A DNA stretch of 48,577 nt from Gluconobacter thailandicus F149-1 = NBRC 100600 (GTDB lineage: Bacteria > Pseudomonadota > Alphaproteobacteria > Acetobacterales > Acetobacteraceae): contig NZ_BANH01000007.1 of NCBI RefSeq assembly GCF_000964465.1, positions 1-48,577 on the forward strand, given 5' to 3'. The notes beneath the pieces are model-generated. The model was not told the DNA's origin, did not search any database, and worked only from the letters and a program-made list of their open reading frames with translations. Made by a program: the position numbers and the translations under genes. Each line of letters begins with the position of its first letter. Position 1 is the first letter of the stretch. Of the stretch, positions 34,121-42,984 are shown one piece after another.

Positions 34121-35305
34121 TTACCTGTTCAGTGCGTTGCGGAGGGTGTCAACCAGATCCGTCTGTTCCCAGGTGAAGTTGTCCAGAGCAGCATTCGGCA
34201 CGCGGCCGAAGTGACCATAGGCGGACGTCGGAACATAGATCGGGCGGTTCAGGCGCAGATGCTTGCGGATGCCGCGAGGCGACAGGTCCACAACTTCGTT
34301 AAGGAGCAGGCCGAGGCGTGCCTCGTCGATGTCCTTCCCTGTGCCGTCGAGGTCTACATAGACCGAAAGCGGCTTGGAAACGCCAATTGCGTAGCTGAGC
34401 TGGATCGTGCAGCGATCTGCAAGGCCAGCAGCAACAACGTTCTTGGCAAGGTAACGCGCAGCGTATGCAGCCGAGCGGTCAACCTTCGTGGGGTCCTTGC
34501 CGGAGAATGCGCCGCCGCCATGAGGGGCTGCACCGCCGTATGTGTCCACGATGATCTTACGACCTGTCAGACCAGCGTCACCATCCGGGCCACCAATGAC
34601 GAAGTTGCCGGTCGGGTTCACATAGAACTCGTCTTCCGGGCAGCTCCAGCCATTTGGCAGAACGTCATTGACGACACCGCGAAGCGTTTCGCGGATCGTG
34701 TTCTGGCTCATGCCTTCAGCGTGCTGCGTGGAAATCACGACAGACGTCACGCCAACCGGCTTGCCATCCACATAACGCAGTGTGACCTGGCTCTTCGCGT
34801 CCGGAAGAAGGCCTGCGCCGCGGGCGTCACCATTCTTGCGGTAGTCGCGGATACGCTCAAGAATCGTCTGGGCGTAGAATAGCGGAGCCGGCATCAGGTT
34901 TTCGGTTTCGCGTGTTGCGAAGCCGAACATGATGCCCTGATCGCCGGCGCCTTCGTCCTTGTCGCTGCCGCTGTCCACACCCTGGGCGATGTCAGCGGAC
35001 TGTGCGTGGAGGTAAGACGTGATCTCGGCATTCTTCCAGGAGAAACCTTCCTGGTCGTAGCCAATGTCCTTGATGGCCTCGCGTGCGCGGTCGATCAGCG
35101 TGTCTTCGACAGCCTTCGGGCCACGGACTTCACCGGCCAGGATGACACGGTTCGTCGTGACCAGCGTTTCACAGGCAACGCGGGCTTCTGGATCGGCTTC
35201 AAGATAAGCGTCCAGGACGGTGTCGGAGATACGGTCTGCCACCTTGTCGGGATGGCCCTCGGAAACAGATTCAGAGGTGAACAGGAAATCGCCGTGATTG
35301 CGCAC
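34121..35305 (-). CDS. metK: S-adenosylmethionine synthetase
   Basis: MetK (394 residues) makes SAM from methionine and [23 protein letters not shown] at the start, the ATP motif [13 protein letters not shown] and the P-loop-like [22 protein letters not shown] are complete. Usual family length. It heads the minus-strand unit metK-trmB, with trmB beginning four bases past its stop. Both enzymes belong to methyl transfer: SAM supply and tRNA methylation. The 5' region contains repeats described separately, and I do not recognise a known SAM riboswitch there. Confidence 0.98.
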   Translation of the reverse strand: MRNHGDFLFTSESVSEGHPDKVADRISDTVLDAYLEADPEARVACETLVTTNRVILAGEVRGPKAVEDTLIDRAREAIKDIGYDQEGFSWKNAEITSYLHAQSADIAQGVDSGSDKDEGAGDQGIMFGFATRETENLMPAPLFYAQTILERIRDYRKNGDARGAGLLPDAKSQVTLRYVDGKPVGVTSVVISTQHAEGMSQNTIRETLRGVVNDVLPNGWSCPEDEFYVNPTGNFVIGGPDGDAGLTGRKIIVDTYGGAAPHGGGAFSGKDPTKVDRSAAYAARYLAKNVVAAGLADRCTIQLSYAIGVSKPLSVYVDLDGTGKDIDEARLGLLLNEVVDLSPRGIRKHLRLNRPIYVPTSAYGHFGRVPNAALDNFTWEQTDLVDTLRNALNR

Positions 35306-35339
35306 TCAGGGACCTCGCAGGGAATGAGTGGTGAAAAGG

Positions 35340-35370
35340 GCTGCAGGCGCCATGACGGATGGGCTGCAGC
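35340..35370 (-). repeat. Inverted/direct repeat in the metK leader
   Basis: GCTGCAG (35340-35346) and CTGCAGC (35364-35370) can pair as a 7-bp stem; read as direct repeats they are GGGCTGCAG twice. They lie 35 bases upstream of the metK start, in the probable leader. I tried to match SAM-II and SAH riboswitch cores and could not. Confidence 0.35.
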
Positions 35371-35590
35371 ATTCAGGAAGGCACGGCTTGGCGGAATTGA
35401 ACGCAGGGGTCAAGTGTCTAGGGGGGAGTTGGTTGTTTTTTCTGCTCGATATCCGTATAAGTGTCTGTAAATAATGTATAAAATCAGAATATATCCACGG
35501 TGTATAATGGTGCAAAGAAGGGGCAGACAATCAGACCATATGCCGATATGTATGTGAAAGGCGAAAGCGCCGCATCTCGATGAGGTACAA

Positions 35591-36389
35591 ATGGCATACG
35601 TGGTAAGTTCCTTTAGCGGTAAATCCTGTCTCGTGACGGGTGCAGGAGGCAATATCGGCCTCGCAACCGCGCTACGTCTCGCAGAAATTGGGGACGGACA
35701 TCGCTCTTCTGGACATGAATCCGGAAGCGTTGGCGAAAGCAGAAGCCGCTGTCCGCGAGAAAGGGGTGAAGGCAGAATCGTATGTCTGTGACGTGACGTC
35801 TGAAACATCCGTGAATGATGTCGTCAGTCAGGTTGTCGCAGATTTTGGGAAAATCGATTTCCTGTTCAATAATGCCGGCTATCAGGGCGCATTTGCTCCA
35901 GTCCAGGATTATCCGGCTGAAGATTTTCCGAAGGTTCTGAACATCAACGTCACGGGTGCTTTCCATGTCCTGAAAGCAGTCTCCCGGCACATGATTGCAA
36001 ACGGCTTTGGGCGGATCGTGAATACGGCCAGCATGGCAGGCGTAAAAGGCCCGCCAAACATGGCCGCTTATGGCGCTTCAAAAGGCGCAATCATTGCGCT
36101 GACTGAAACGGCAGCTCTCGACCTTGCGCCTTACAACATCCGCGTTAATGCAATCAGCCCTGGATATATGGGGCCGGGCTTCATGTGGGACCGGCAGGTT
36201 GAACTGCAGGCCAAGGCCAACACGCAGTATTTCTCAACCAACCCGGAAGAAGTCTCCAAGCAGATGATCGGCAGTGTTCCGATGCGTCGTTATGGAGATA
36301 TCAATGAAATTCCGGGCGTCGTAGCCTTCCTTCTCGGAGACGATTCCAGCTTCATGACAGGTGTGAATCTGGAAATCTCCGGAGGCTGA
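35591..36389 (+). pseudogene. xdh: NAD-dependent xylitol dehydrogenase (SDR), frameshifted
   Basis: Reading 35591 onward gives the SDR start with SGKSCLVTGAGGNIGLATALRLAEIG, then the frame is lost. It continues one base out from about 35694 as TDIALLDMNPEALAKAEAAV to the natural end at 36389. Joined, the protein has about 265 residues and the catalytic Y-G-A-S-K motif. It strongly resembles the Gluconobacter NAD-dependent xylitol dehydrogenase (short-chain type). One extra G in the GGGG at 35690-35693 explains the break. This is either a recent pseudogene or a sequencing error in a homopolymer, since everything else is intact, including GAGG before ATG. A possible promoter is TTGTTT (35433-35438), 17 bases, TATAAG (35456-35461). 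Confidence 0.88.
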
Positions 36390-36399
36390 AGAGCCCGTT

Positions 36400-36430
36400 C
36401 TTCGTCGGACGATCAAACCGTCCGGCGAAG
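36400..36430. terminator. Hairpin between convergent xdh and dapB
   Basis: CTTCGTCGGACG (36400-36411) pairs with CGTCCGGCGAAG (36419-36430) with one G-U and a seven-base loop. It overlaps the last codons of dapB. T runs are absent, so termination strength is uncertain. Confidence 0.6.
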
Positions 36431-37159
36431 CACGTCTGCCATGCCGTACAAACCCGGTGGCTGCTGTGCGAGCCACCGGGCTGCCATGACGGCACCTCTG
36501 GCAAAGACCCTGCGATCGAGTGCACGATGTGACAGCGTGATCTGCTCGTCCGCAGCCATGAACATCAGATCGTGTTCTCCCACGATCTGGCCACCCCGCA
36601 GGGAAGCAAAGCCAATCGCTCCATCCGGTCGGACGCCATTCTGATCGAGACGCATGACGTCCTCGAGAGCCACGTTTCGCCCTTCAGCGACAGCCCGCCC
36701 AATCGCAAGGGCTGTGCCAGATGGAGCATCAACCTTCTGGCGATGGTGCACTTCCACAATTTCCGCGTCATATCCCGGCAGACCCGCACCAAGCTGTCTG
36801 GCAAGTTCCAGAAAGAGCGTCAGGGCTGGGGAGAAATTTGCGGCCTGTAGCACCGGGATATGTTTTGCGGCCTCATTTACGGCAGCCTGATCTTCCGGAT
36901 TAAGGCCTGTCGTTCCGAGAACCCATGGACATCCTGCTGTCGCAAAAGCCCTGGCATGGGCCTGCACAGTCGAAGCGTGACTGACGTCAATCACGACGTC
37001 GCAGTTTCTGGCGAGGTCGACAGGGCTGGTCGTGATGTTGCGGCTTTCATCGGAGTGCCGGGAAAGCCCCCCTGCAAGAGATAGGCCCGCTTCCTCAGCA
37101 CAAAGCGAACCTAGCCGGCCTGTAATGCCAGCAATACCGATGCGGGGAGAAGTCGTCAT
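36413..37159 (-). CDS. dapB: 4-hydroxy-tetrahydrodipicolinate reductase
   Basis: DapB (248 residues from ATG 37159) reduces the dihydrodipicolinate intermediate in the diaminopimelate/lysine pathway. RIGIAGITGRLGSLCAEEA is the nucleotide-binding start, VVIDVSHAS and LGTTGLNPE follow, and EVHHRQKVDAPSGTALAIG carries the substrate-binding histidines and lysine. The frame extends 12 codons further up, but MTTSPRIGIAG is the natural N-terminus. asd, an earlier pathway step, is at 19987-21030, so the genes are not clustered. Confidence 0.93.
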   Translation of the reverse strand: MTTSPRIGIAGITGRLGSLCAEEAGLSLAGGLSRHSDESRNITTSPVDLARNCDVVIDVSHASTVQAHARAFATAGCPWVLGTTGLNPEDQAAVNEAAKHIPVLQAANFSPALTLFLELARQLGAGLPGYDAEIVEVHHRQKVDAPSGTALAIGRAVAEGRNVALEDVMRLDQNGVRPDGAIGFASLRGGQIVGEHDLMFMAADEQITLSHRALDRRVFARGAVMAARWLAQQPPGLYGMADVLRRTV

Positions 37160-37204
37160 AATCCATGCCTGACCGTCAGAAACTGTTGCCCGCAACGTAG
37201 GGGA

Positions 37205-37585
37205 TTATTGGCGGCCGTCAAAACGGCGGCGCGCGTTTTCGATCTGATCCCGATGCGTGACGGCCCATCGTCCGAAGGCTTCAGTAATACTTTGCAGGGA
37301 CCGCCCTAAATCCGTCAGGGCATAATCCACACGAGGCGGAGTGGTAGGGGTGACGGTTCGTTCAACCAGCCCATCCCGCTCCAGATTCCGCAGCGTCAGT
37401 GTCAGCATGCGTTGGGAAATCCCCTCTATGGATCGGCGCAGTTCGCTGAAACGCATGGATCCATCTCCCAGCATCCGGACGATCAGAATGCTCCATTTGT
37501 CTCCCACGCGCGCCAGAATGGCGCGGACAACAGCGCATGTATCGCTCTCGTGGGTTACGGGAGGAGGAAGGGTACTAACATCCAT
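37205..37585 (-). CDS. HxlR-family transcriptional regulator
   Basis: This 126-residue winged-helix regulator of the HxlR type is recognised by [23 protein letters not shown] with the family's N-terminal cysteine, followed by [35 protein letters not shown] and [12 protein letters not shown]. It is divergent from an azoreductase gene 92 bases away. Many HxlR regulators sense electrophiles or redox change through that cysteine and control such flavoenzymes, so it probably regulates its neighbour. Confidence 0.93.
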   Translation of the reverse strand: MDVSTLPPPVTHESDTCAVVRAILARVGDKWSILIVRMLGDGSMRFSELRRSIEGISQRMLTLTLRNLERDGLVERTVTPTTPPRVDYALTDLGRSLQSITEAFGRWAVTHRDQIENARRRFDGRQ

Positions 37586-37677
37586 GTGCCTATGATCCCT
37601 GAATGTGCCGTCTTGCGAAGGTGCGAGAAAGGTTTCTTATCTTGTGCTGGTTACGATCAGGAACCGGAAGAGAAAAA

Positions 37678-38283
37678 ATGAAACTGCTTCATATCGACTC
37701 CAGCATTCTCGGCGGTTTTTCCGCCACCCGTCAGCTCAGTGTGGCGATTGTCGATCGCTATCGCCAGAAACATCCGGATCTGGACGTGACGTCCCTTGAT
37801 CTCGCCGCTGAACCGCTTCCGCATCTGGATGGCGAGTCGCTGTCCTTTCTGGGCAAAGAACTGACAGGGGATGCCGCGTCCAACCCCGTGCTCGTAGCAG
37901 GGGCAAAAGCACTGGCCGACTTCAAGGCAGCTGACGTCCTCGTGCTTGGCGTGCCGATGTACAACTTTGGCATCCCCAGCCAGCTCAAATCCTGGATCGA
38001 TCGTATTACGATCGCCGGTCAGACGTTCCGTTATGGTGCAAACGGTGTTGAAGGGCTTGCCGGTGGCAAGACGGTCGTGATTGCTGGTGCCCGTGGCGGC
38101 GTCTATTCGGAAGGAACGCCGCAGGCCGCTTTCGAACACCAGGTGAACTACATCAAGGCCGTTCTCGGTTTTCTTGGGATTACGGATATCAAGGTGATCG
38201 AGGCCGAAGGTCTTGCCGCAAATGGTGGCAATGATCGCCCTCGCATCCTTGCTGAAGCAGAGAGCGCCATCGCCGCTCTTTGA
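37678..38283 (+). CDS. azoR: FMN-dependent NADH-azoreductase
   Basis: The 201-residue flavodoxin-fold protein of the AzoR family begins MKLLHIDSSILGGFSATRQLS (FMN phosphate loop). PMYNFGIPSQLKSWIDRI and GGKTVVIAGARGGVY are the other FMN contacts. It reduces azo compounds and quinones with NADH, and in the cell it probably protects against quinones and electrophiles. The ATG at 37678 follows GGAAGAGAAAAA. Control by the divergent HxlR regulator is likely. Confidence 0.93.
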   Translation: MKLLHIDSSILGGFSATRQLSVAIVDRYRQKHPDLDVTSLDLAAEPLPHLDGESLSFLGKELTGDAASNPVLVAGAKALADFKAADVLVLGVPMYNFGIPSQLKSWIDRITIAGQTFRYGANGVEGLAGGKTVVIAGARGGVYSEGTPQAAFEHQVNYIKAVLGFLGITDIKVIEAEGLAANGGNDRPRILAEAESAIAAL

Positions 38284-38285
38284 CA

Positions 38286-39461
38286 TTAGTCCGTTACGCC
38301 GGTGTCCGGTCCGAACGTCTCGTAACGCAGACGTTCTGCCGGAATGCCGGCTTTCGGGAGAGACTGTACCATTTCCCGCATGAAGCCGGTGGGACCGCAC
38401 AGATAACAGGCTGCATTCTTTGGAAGATGAGACGTAATCCAGCCCGCATCTGGCCGACCGTCTATGGACGTCAGGCGGGTGTGCAGGGTGATGTTTCCTG
38501 AGGCATCTGTAAGCTCACTCAGTTTCTTGGCAAACGGCGCTGCCTCCTTAGAGTGCGCAATCTGAATGACGCTGACCGGTGTTGTATTTGTCCGTGCAGA
38601 CAGGGATGCGATCATGCCGATCATGGGCGTGATCCCGATTCCCGCGCAGATGAATGCAACGGGCGTTTCAATCTTCTCCGGGAGAACGAACTCGCCCGCC
38701 GGTGGTGACAGGCGGATCTCATGCCCCACACTGTCCGCGCTGTTGAGCCACGCTGAGGCGACACCGTTTGGCACATGCCGAACACTGATGGTGTAGCCGT
38801 CGTGACCCGGCTTTGACGTGATGCTGTAATTGCGCCGCGTCTGGCCATGGTCCGGGATATCCAGATCCACGCCCAGATACTGGCCGGGAACAGCCCGAAT
38901 AACGCTCTTGCCATCCACCGGCTTGAGTTCGAGCGTTGTCACGTTCTCACATTCCCGATGGGCCTGAGTGATCTTGAACGAGCGCCATCCCGTCCAGCCG
39001 CCTTCGGCTTGCGTACTTGTATCGTAAAGCTGATGTTCGCGACCGATCAGAATATCCGCGAGAGCCCAGTAAGCCCGGCCCCAGGCATCGAGAATTTCTG
39101 GTGTCGCGGCGTTACCCAGAACATGCTGGATTGCGCCGATAAGCGCCGTTGCAACGTGCGGATAGTGCTCGGGCAGGATTTCCAGACTGACGTGTTTCTG
39201 GGCAATGCGCTCTACAGCACCTCCCAGAACGCCAAGATTATCGATGTTCTTCGCATACGCCAGAACGGCCATGGCCAGAGCGCGGGGTTGCGTTCCCTTG
39301 GACTGATGGGTCGGGTCAAACATTTCCGCAATGGCAGGGTCTGCAAGCAGACGACGATACATCTCGGTCGTGATGTCGAGTCCGTGCGCCTCCAGTGCCG
39401 GGATCGTCGCCTTGATGATGGCGATGACGTCTGGAGTAAGGCTGCGGTCTGAAGAGGACAT
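38286..39461 (-). CDS. hmp: Flavohaemoprotein, nitric oxide dioxygenase
   Basis: Hmp (391 residues) oxidises NO to nitrate using O2 and NAD(P)H. The N-terminal globin (about 1-140) has the proximal haem histidine in VERIAQKHVSLEILPEHYPHVATALIGAI. The FAD domain contains YSITSKPGHDGYTISVRH, and the NAD domain has FICAGIGITPMIGMIASL and CYLCGPTGFMREM. It is divergent from nsrR with an NsrR-type palindrome 15 bases upstream of its start, so it should be repressed by NsrR and induced by NO. Confidence 0.96.
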   Translation of the reverse strand: MSSSDRSLTPDVIAIIKATIPALEAHGLDITTEMYRRLLADPAIAEMFDPTHQSKGTQPRALAMAVLAYAKNIDNLGVLGGAVERIAQKHVSLEILPEHYPHVATALIGAIQHVLGNAATPEILDAWGRAYWALADILIGREHQLYDTSTQAEGGWTGWRSFKITQAHRECENVTTLELKPVDGKSVIRAVPGQYLGVDLDIPDHGQTRRNYSITSKPGHDGYTISVRHVPNGVASAWLNSADSVGHEIRLSPPAGEFVLPEKIETPVAFICAGIGITPMIGMIASLSARTNTTPVSVIQIAHSKEAAPFAKKLSELTDASGNITLHTRLTSIDGRPDAGWITSHLPKNAACYLCGPTGFMREMVQSLPKAGIPAERLRYETFGPDTGVTD

Positions 39462-39472
39462 GATAGGTCTTC

Positions 39473-39501
39473 TTAAAGGTGTATAATAAATACATCTTTA
39501 A
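39473..39501. promoter_or_regulatory. NsrR-type operator between hmp and nsrR
   Basis: The core 39476-39498 consists of AAGGTGTAT, spacer AATAA, and ATACATCTT: an inverted repeat with one mismatch, 23 bases long. It closely fits the known NsrR consensus (half-sites AAGATGYAT and ATRCATCTT around a five-base spacer). Flanks extend the symmetry to 29 bases (TTA...TAA). It lies between the starts of hmp and nsrR and probably overlaps both promoters. Confidence 0.85.
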
Positions 39502-39540
39502 GCACGTGACTTCGCTCCGTCAATCTGTCAGAGGACTCGT

Positions 39541-40011
39541 ATGCGTCTGACCCTTCACACTGATTATGCTCTGCGGACCCTGCTTTATCTGGGGGGACGG
39601 CCCTCCGTGCGTGTTTCCATCCGTGACATTGCGCACGCTTATGGGATTTCAGAGAATCATCTCGTGAAGGTGGTCCATCGTCTGGGGCAGGGGCAGTTCA
39701 TCACAACCACACGTGGCCGCGGCGGTGGTCTCACGTTGGGGCGTCCGGCGCAGGAGATTGGAATAGGAGAGGTCGTCCGATATACGGAGGACGACATGAT
39801 GCTCGTAGACTGTGAGGGCCGCGCTGCTGGAAACCGCGCCTGCATCCTGTCTCCATCCTGTCATCTGCGCGGAGTACTGGGTGAGGCGCTCGGTGCATTT
39901 CTGAAAGTCCTCGACCGCTATACGCTCGCAGACCTGTTGCGGCCTGCTGATCTGGAGCTGCTGTTTCCGGACCTCACACAGCCTTTGTCTAGTGATTCTG
40001 AAAAAGACTGA
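39541..40011 (+). CDS. nsrR: Rrf2-family NO-sensing regulator
   Basis: The 156-residue Rrf2-type protein begins MRLTLHTDYALRTLLYLG, the usual NsrR start, with a winged helix (SIRDIAHAYGISENHLVKVVHRLGQGQFI). The three Fe-S cysteines lie in VDCEGRAAGNRACILSPSCHLRG, spaced as in NsrR. The 2Fe-2S or 4Fe-4S cluster is nitrosylated by NO, which releases repression. Its neighbour is hmp, and the shared operator supports the assignment. AGAGGA precedes ATG. Confidence 0.93.
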   Translation: MRLTLHTDYALRTLLYLGGRPSVRVSIRDIAHAYGISENHLVKVVHRLGQGQFITTTRGRGGGLTLGRPAQEIGIGEVVRYTEDDMMLVDCEGRAAGNRACILSPSCHLRGVLGEALGAFLKVLDRYTLADLLRPADLELLFPDLTQPLSSDSEKD

Positions 40012-40146
40012 CTTCGCTTTTGGTCCGTCTCAACCGACGTCCGTCATGTCTGTAATCCGTGCAATGTGATTGGAAGAGTTCGAGATCTCGCGCGAAGGTC
40101 AACCGTTACTTCTGGTCATCAGACTGAAGAAAAGGATGTGACGTTC

Positions 40147-41043
40147 ATGCCTGATGCAACAATGGCTGAGCAGGTCTCGAAGAAGCCTGGTTTTATTGCC
40201 GCGCTCGATCAGAGCGGTGGATCAACCCCCAAAGCCCTTGCGCAATACGGTATCGGCCCCGATGCCTATTCCAATGACGCAGACATGTTCCGACTGATGC
40301 ATGAAATGCGGGTCCGGATCATCACGTCTCCGGCCTTTCAGAGCCACGAGGTTCTGGCCGCGATCCTGTTTGAAAAGACCATGGATGGTACGGTCGAAAA
40401 TGTGCCTGTTCCCACCTATCTTTGGGAAAACTGCGGCATTGTCCCGTTTCTGAAGATCGACAAGGGTCTGGAAGAGGAAAAGGATGGCGTCCAGTTGATG
40501 AAGCCCATTCCCGGTCTGGATGCTCTTCTGGAGCGTGCGGCAAAACTGGGCGTATACGGAACCAAGGAACGATCAGTGATCCGGCTGGCCAATCCCGGAG
40601 CCATCAAGACGATTGTTCAGCAGCAGTACGATATTGCCGCTCAGGTTGCGTCTCACGGACTGGTGCCCATCATGGAGCCTGAAGTTCTCGTAAAAAGTCC
40701 CGAGAAAGCGGAGGCTGAAGCCATCCTCGCCAAGGAACTGGCCCTTGGTCTGGATGCGTTGCCCGGTGATTATCCGATCATGTTGAAGGTCACGATCCCT
40801 GAAAAGGTGGACCTGTATGCAGATCTGATGAAGCATCCCCGGATGCAGCGCGTCGTCGCCCTGTCTGGAGGGTATCCGCTGGGCGAGGCCTGTCAGAAGC
40901 TCAAAGCCAATCACGGCATGATTGCCAGCTTCTCCCGTGCCCTCGTGGATGATCTGCGCGTGTCCCAGTCCGATCAGGAGTTCAATACGATCCTGAGCAA
41001 AGTGGTGGACCGGATTTACGACGCCTCGGTCAACAAGGTCTGA
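40147..41043 (+). CDS. fda: Fructose-bisphosphate aldolase class I
   Basis: The 298-residue protein starts with ATMAEQVSKKPGFIAALDQSG and belongs to the small bacterial class I aldolases (Staphylococcus FdaB type). GFIAALDQSGGSTPKALAQYG is the typical start, LWENCGIVPFLKIDKGLEEEKDGVQLMKP is central, and MLKVTIPEKVDLY contains the lysine that forms the Schiff base. VALSGGYPLGEACQKL binds phosphate. It cleaves fructose-1,6-bisphosphate. ATG 40147 is chosen since AAGGA lies about ten bases upstream and the earlier in-frame start adds unconserved sequence. Confidence 0.93.
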   Translation: MPDATMAEQVSKKPGFIAALDQSGGSTPKALAQYGIGPDAYSNDADMFRLMHEMRVRIITSPAFQSHEVLAAILFEKTMDGTVENVPVPTYLWENCGIVPFLKIDKGLEEEKDGVQLMKPIPGLDALLERAAKLGVYGTKERSVIRLANPGAIKTIVQQQYDIAAQVASHGLVPIMEPEVLVKSPEKAEAEAILAKELALGLDALPGDYPIMLKVTIPEKVDLYADLMKHPRMQRVVALSGGYPLGEACQKLKANHGMIASFSRALVDDLRVSQSDQEFNTILSKVVDRIYDASVNKV

Positions 41044-41050
41044 GGTGCCT

Positions 41051-41083
41051 GAGGCCTGTGATGACACAGGCCTCTTTCGTTTT
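41051..41083 (+). terminator. Intrinsic terminator after aldolase
   Basis: GAGGCCTGTG (41051-41060), loop ATGA, and CACAGGCCTC (41065-41074) form a perfect 10-bp stem followed by TTTCGTTTT. Confidence 0.88.
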
Positions 41084-41108
41084 CCGAAACGCCTGAAGGA
41101 TACGGGAT

Positions 41109-41675
41109 ATGAACACGCCCACGCTCTGGCTCATCCGGCATGGCGAAACGGACTGGAGCATCAGCGGCCAGCACACAGGCCGCACAGATATTCCCCTTAC
41201 GGAAAACGGTCGGGAACAGGCACGTGCTCTGACATCGCGTCTCGCGGGCCAGGCATTCGATCAGGTGCTGTGCAGTCCTCTTCAACGTGCCCGTGAAACC
41301 TGTGAGCTGTCCGGGTTGGGTGCTCAGGCCCAGATGGAGCCTGACCTCATGGAATGGGACTACGGCATTTATGAAGGGCGAACCTCCGCTGAGATTCTTA
41401 AGGCTGAACCGGACTGGTCCTTATGGACATCCGAGGTTGAGGGAGGAGAAAACGCGAAACAGGTTCGAGAAAGGGTTGGCCGTCTGCTTGATCGCCTTCT
41501 GGCGCAGCAGGGTACAATTGCTCTTTTTGCGCATGGTCACATCCTGCGCAGCCTCATCAGTATGTGGATGAGCAATGACGTTCGTCTGGGCGAGAATATT
41601 CTTCTTGATACAGCATCCGTCTCGGTCCTGGGATTTCAGCGTAAGGTCCGGGTACTGCACAAACTGAATACCTGA
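41109..41675 (+). CDS. Histidine phosphatase family protein
   Basis: The 188-residue phosphoglycerate-mutase-like phosphatase has the phosphohistidine motif LIRHGETDWS near the start, the second arginine in CSPLQRARETCELSG, a glutamate in MEWDYGIYEGRT, and the second histidine in IALFAHGHILRSL. It may be a phosphatase for sugar phosphates, but the substrate is unknown. It is separated from the aldolase by a strong terminator. It could be transcribed from its own promoter or by read-through. Confidence 0.9.
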   Translation: MNTPTLWLIRHGETDWSISGQHTGRTDIPLTENGREQARALTSRLAGQAFDQVLCSPLQRARETCELSGLGAQAQMEPDLMEWDYGIYEGRTSAEILKAEPDWSLWTSEVEGGENAKQVRERVGRLLDRLLAQQGTIALFAHGHILRSLISMWMSNDVRLGENILLDTASVSVLGFQRKVRVLHKLNT

Positions 41676-41819
41676 AAACCCATCTGAAATTTTTTATGCT
41701 CCCTGTGCGGATGGCGTTTCGCGTCTTAGTGTCAGGGCGCAGGATCGTTTCTTGGTTGGAATTGGACAGACTGGCAGTCTTCCCGCCATCAAGAGCAGTC
41801 AATGATGGTGGAGGCGTTA

Positions 41820-42971
41820 ATGATTATTTCTTCCGCAACGGATTACAGAGAAGCAGCCCGCCGTCGATTGCCTCCTTTTCTGTTCCAGTACATTGATGGC
41901 GGTTCCTACGCAGAACAGACAATGCGCCGGAACATTTCTGATCTGGCCGATATTGCCTTGCGGCAGCGTATTCTGAAGAACGTTTCCGCTCTCAATACAA
42001 GTACGGAACTGTTCGGACGTAAACTCAATATTCCTGCCGCTCTCGCACCCGTTGGGCTGACAGGCATGTATGCACGTCGCGGAGAGGTTCAGGCTGCCCG
42101 GGCCGCCGCCCGGAAAGGTATTCCCTTCACACTGTCGACTGTTTCGGTCTGTCCGATTGAAGAAGTGCAGGGACGTAGCCCCGTTCCCATCTGGTTTCAG
42201 CTTTACGTGCTGAAAGACCGCGGCTTCATGAAAAACGCATTGGAGCGCGCCAAGGCCGCAGGTATTACCACCCTAGTCTTTACGGTAGACATGCCAACGC
42301 CGGGCGCCCGTTACCGTGATGCCCACTCAGGAATGTCCGGCCCGAACGCCGCGATCCGGCGCTATTTGCAGGCCATGACGCATCCCATCTGGGCTTGGGA
42401 CGTCGGCGTGCGTGGCAAACCGCATGATCTGGGCAATATTTCCCGCTATCGGGGTAACCCCACAAAGCTGGAAGACTATATCGGCTGGCTTGCCAATAAT
42501 TTCGATCCGTCCATCAGTTGGAAAGATCTGGAGTGGATCCGCGATTACTGGGACGGTCCCATGATCATCAAAGGGGTTCTCGACCCGGAAGACGCAAAAG
42601 ATGCCGTCCGGTTTGGGGCGGATGGGATTGTCGTTTCCAATCATGGTGGCCGGCAGCTTGATGGTGTTCTCTCGAGTGCCCGCGCACTTTCGCCAATAGT
42701 GGATGCGGTCAGGGGAGGGCTGAAGATTCTGGCAGATTCCGGTGTCAGATCGGGGCTGGATATCGCTCGAATGGTCGCAATGGGAGCAGATGCCGTTCTG
42801 CTCGGTCGTGCCTTTGTCTACGCCCTCGCTGCGGGTGGGCAGAAGGGCGTGGAGAACCTGCTCGACATTATGGAAAAAGAACTTCGCGTTGCCATGACCC
42901 TTACGGGTGCGAGTGCTATTTCGGACCTGACGTCAGAAAGCCTTGCGCGGCTGGCTCCAGAGTTTGGTTAA
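41820..42971 (+). CDS. lldD: L-lactate dehydrogenase (FMN, quinone- or cytochrome-linked)
   Basis: LldD (383 residues) oxidises L-lactate to pyruvate at the membrane and passes electrons to the quinone pool. It starts [28 protein letters not shown], the same N-terminus as E. coli LldD. The active-site signature [10 protein letters not shown] is complete with the catalytic histidine, and [29 protein letters not shown] holds the FMN phosphate. ATG 41820 is preferred, as GTGGAGG lies just upstream at 41808-41814. It stands alone, without lldP or lldR nearby. Confidence 0.95.
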   Translation: MIISSATDYREAARRRLPPFLFQYIDGGSYAEQTMRRNISDLADIALRQRILKNVSALNTSTELFGRKLNIPAALAPVGLTGMYARRGEVQAARAAARKGIPFTLSTVSVCPIEEVQGRSPVPIWFQLYVLKDRGFMKNALERAKAAGITTLVFTVDMPTPGARYRDAHSGMSGPNAAIRRYLQAMTHPIWAWDVGVRGKPHDLGNISRYRGNPTKLEDYIGWLANNFDPSISWKDLEWIRDYWDGPMIIKGVLDPEDAKDAVRFGADGIVVSNHGGRQLDGVLSSARALSPIVDAVRGGLKILADSGVRSGLDIARMVAMGADAVLLGRAFVYALAAGGQKGVENLLDIMEKELRVAMTLTGASAISDLTSESLARLAPEFG

Positions 42972-42984
42972 TAAGTGCCACATA

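Noticed and set aside
35306-35420. SAM-II or SAH riboswitch before metK
   Set aside because: The conserved core sequences of those classes were not found; only generic stems are visible.
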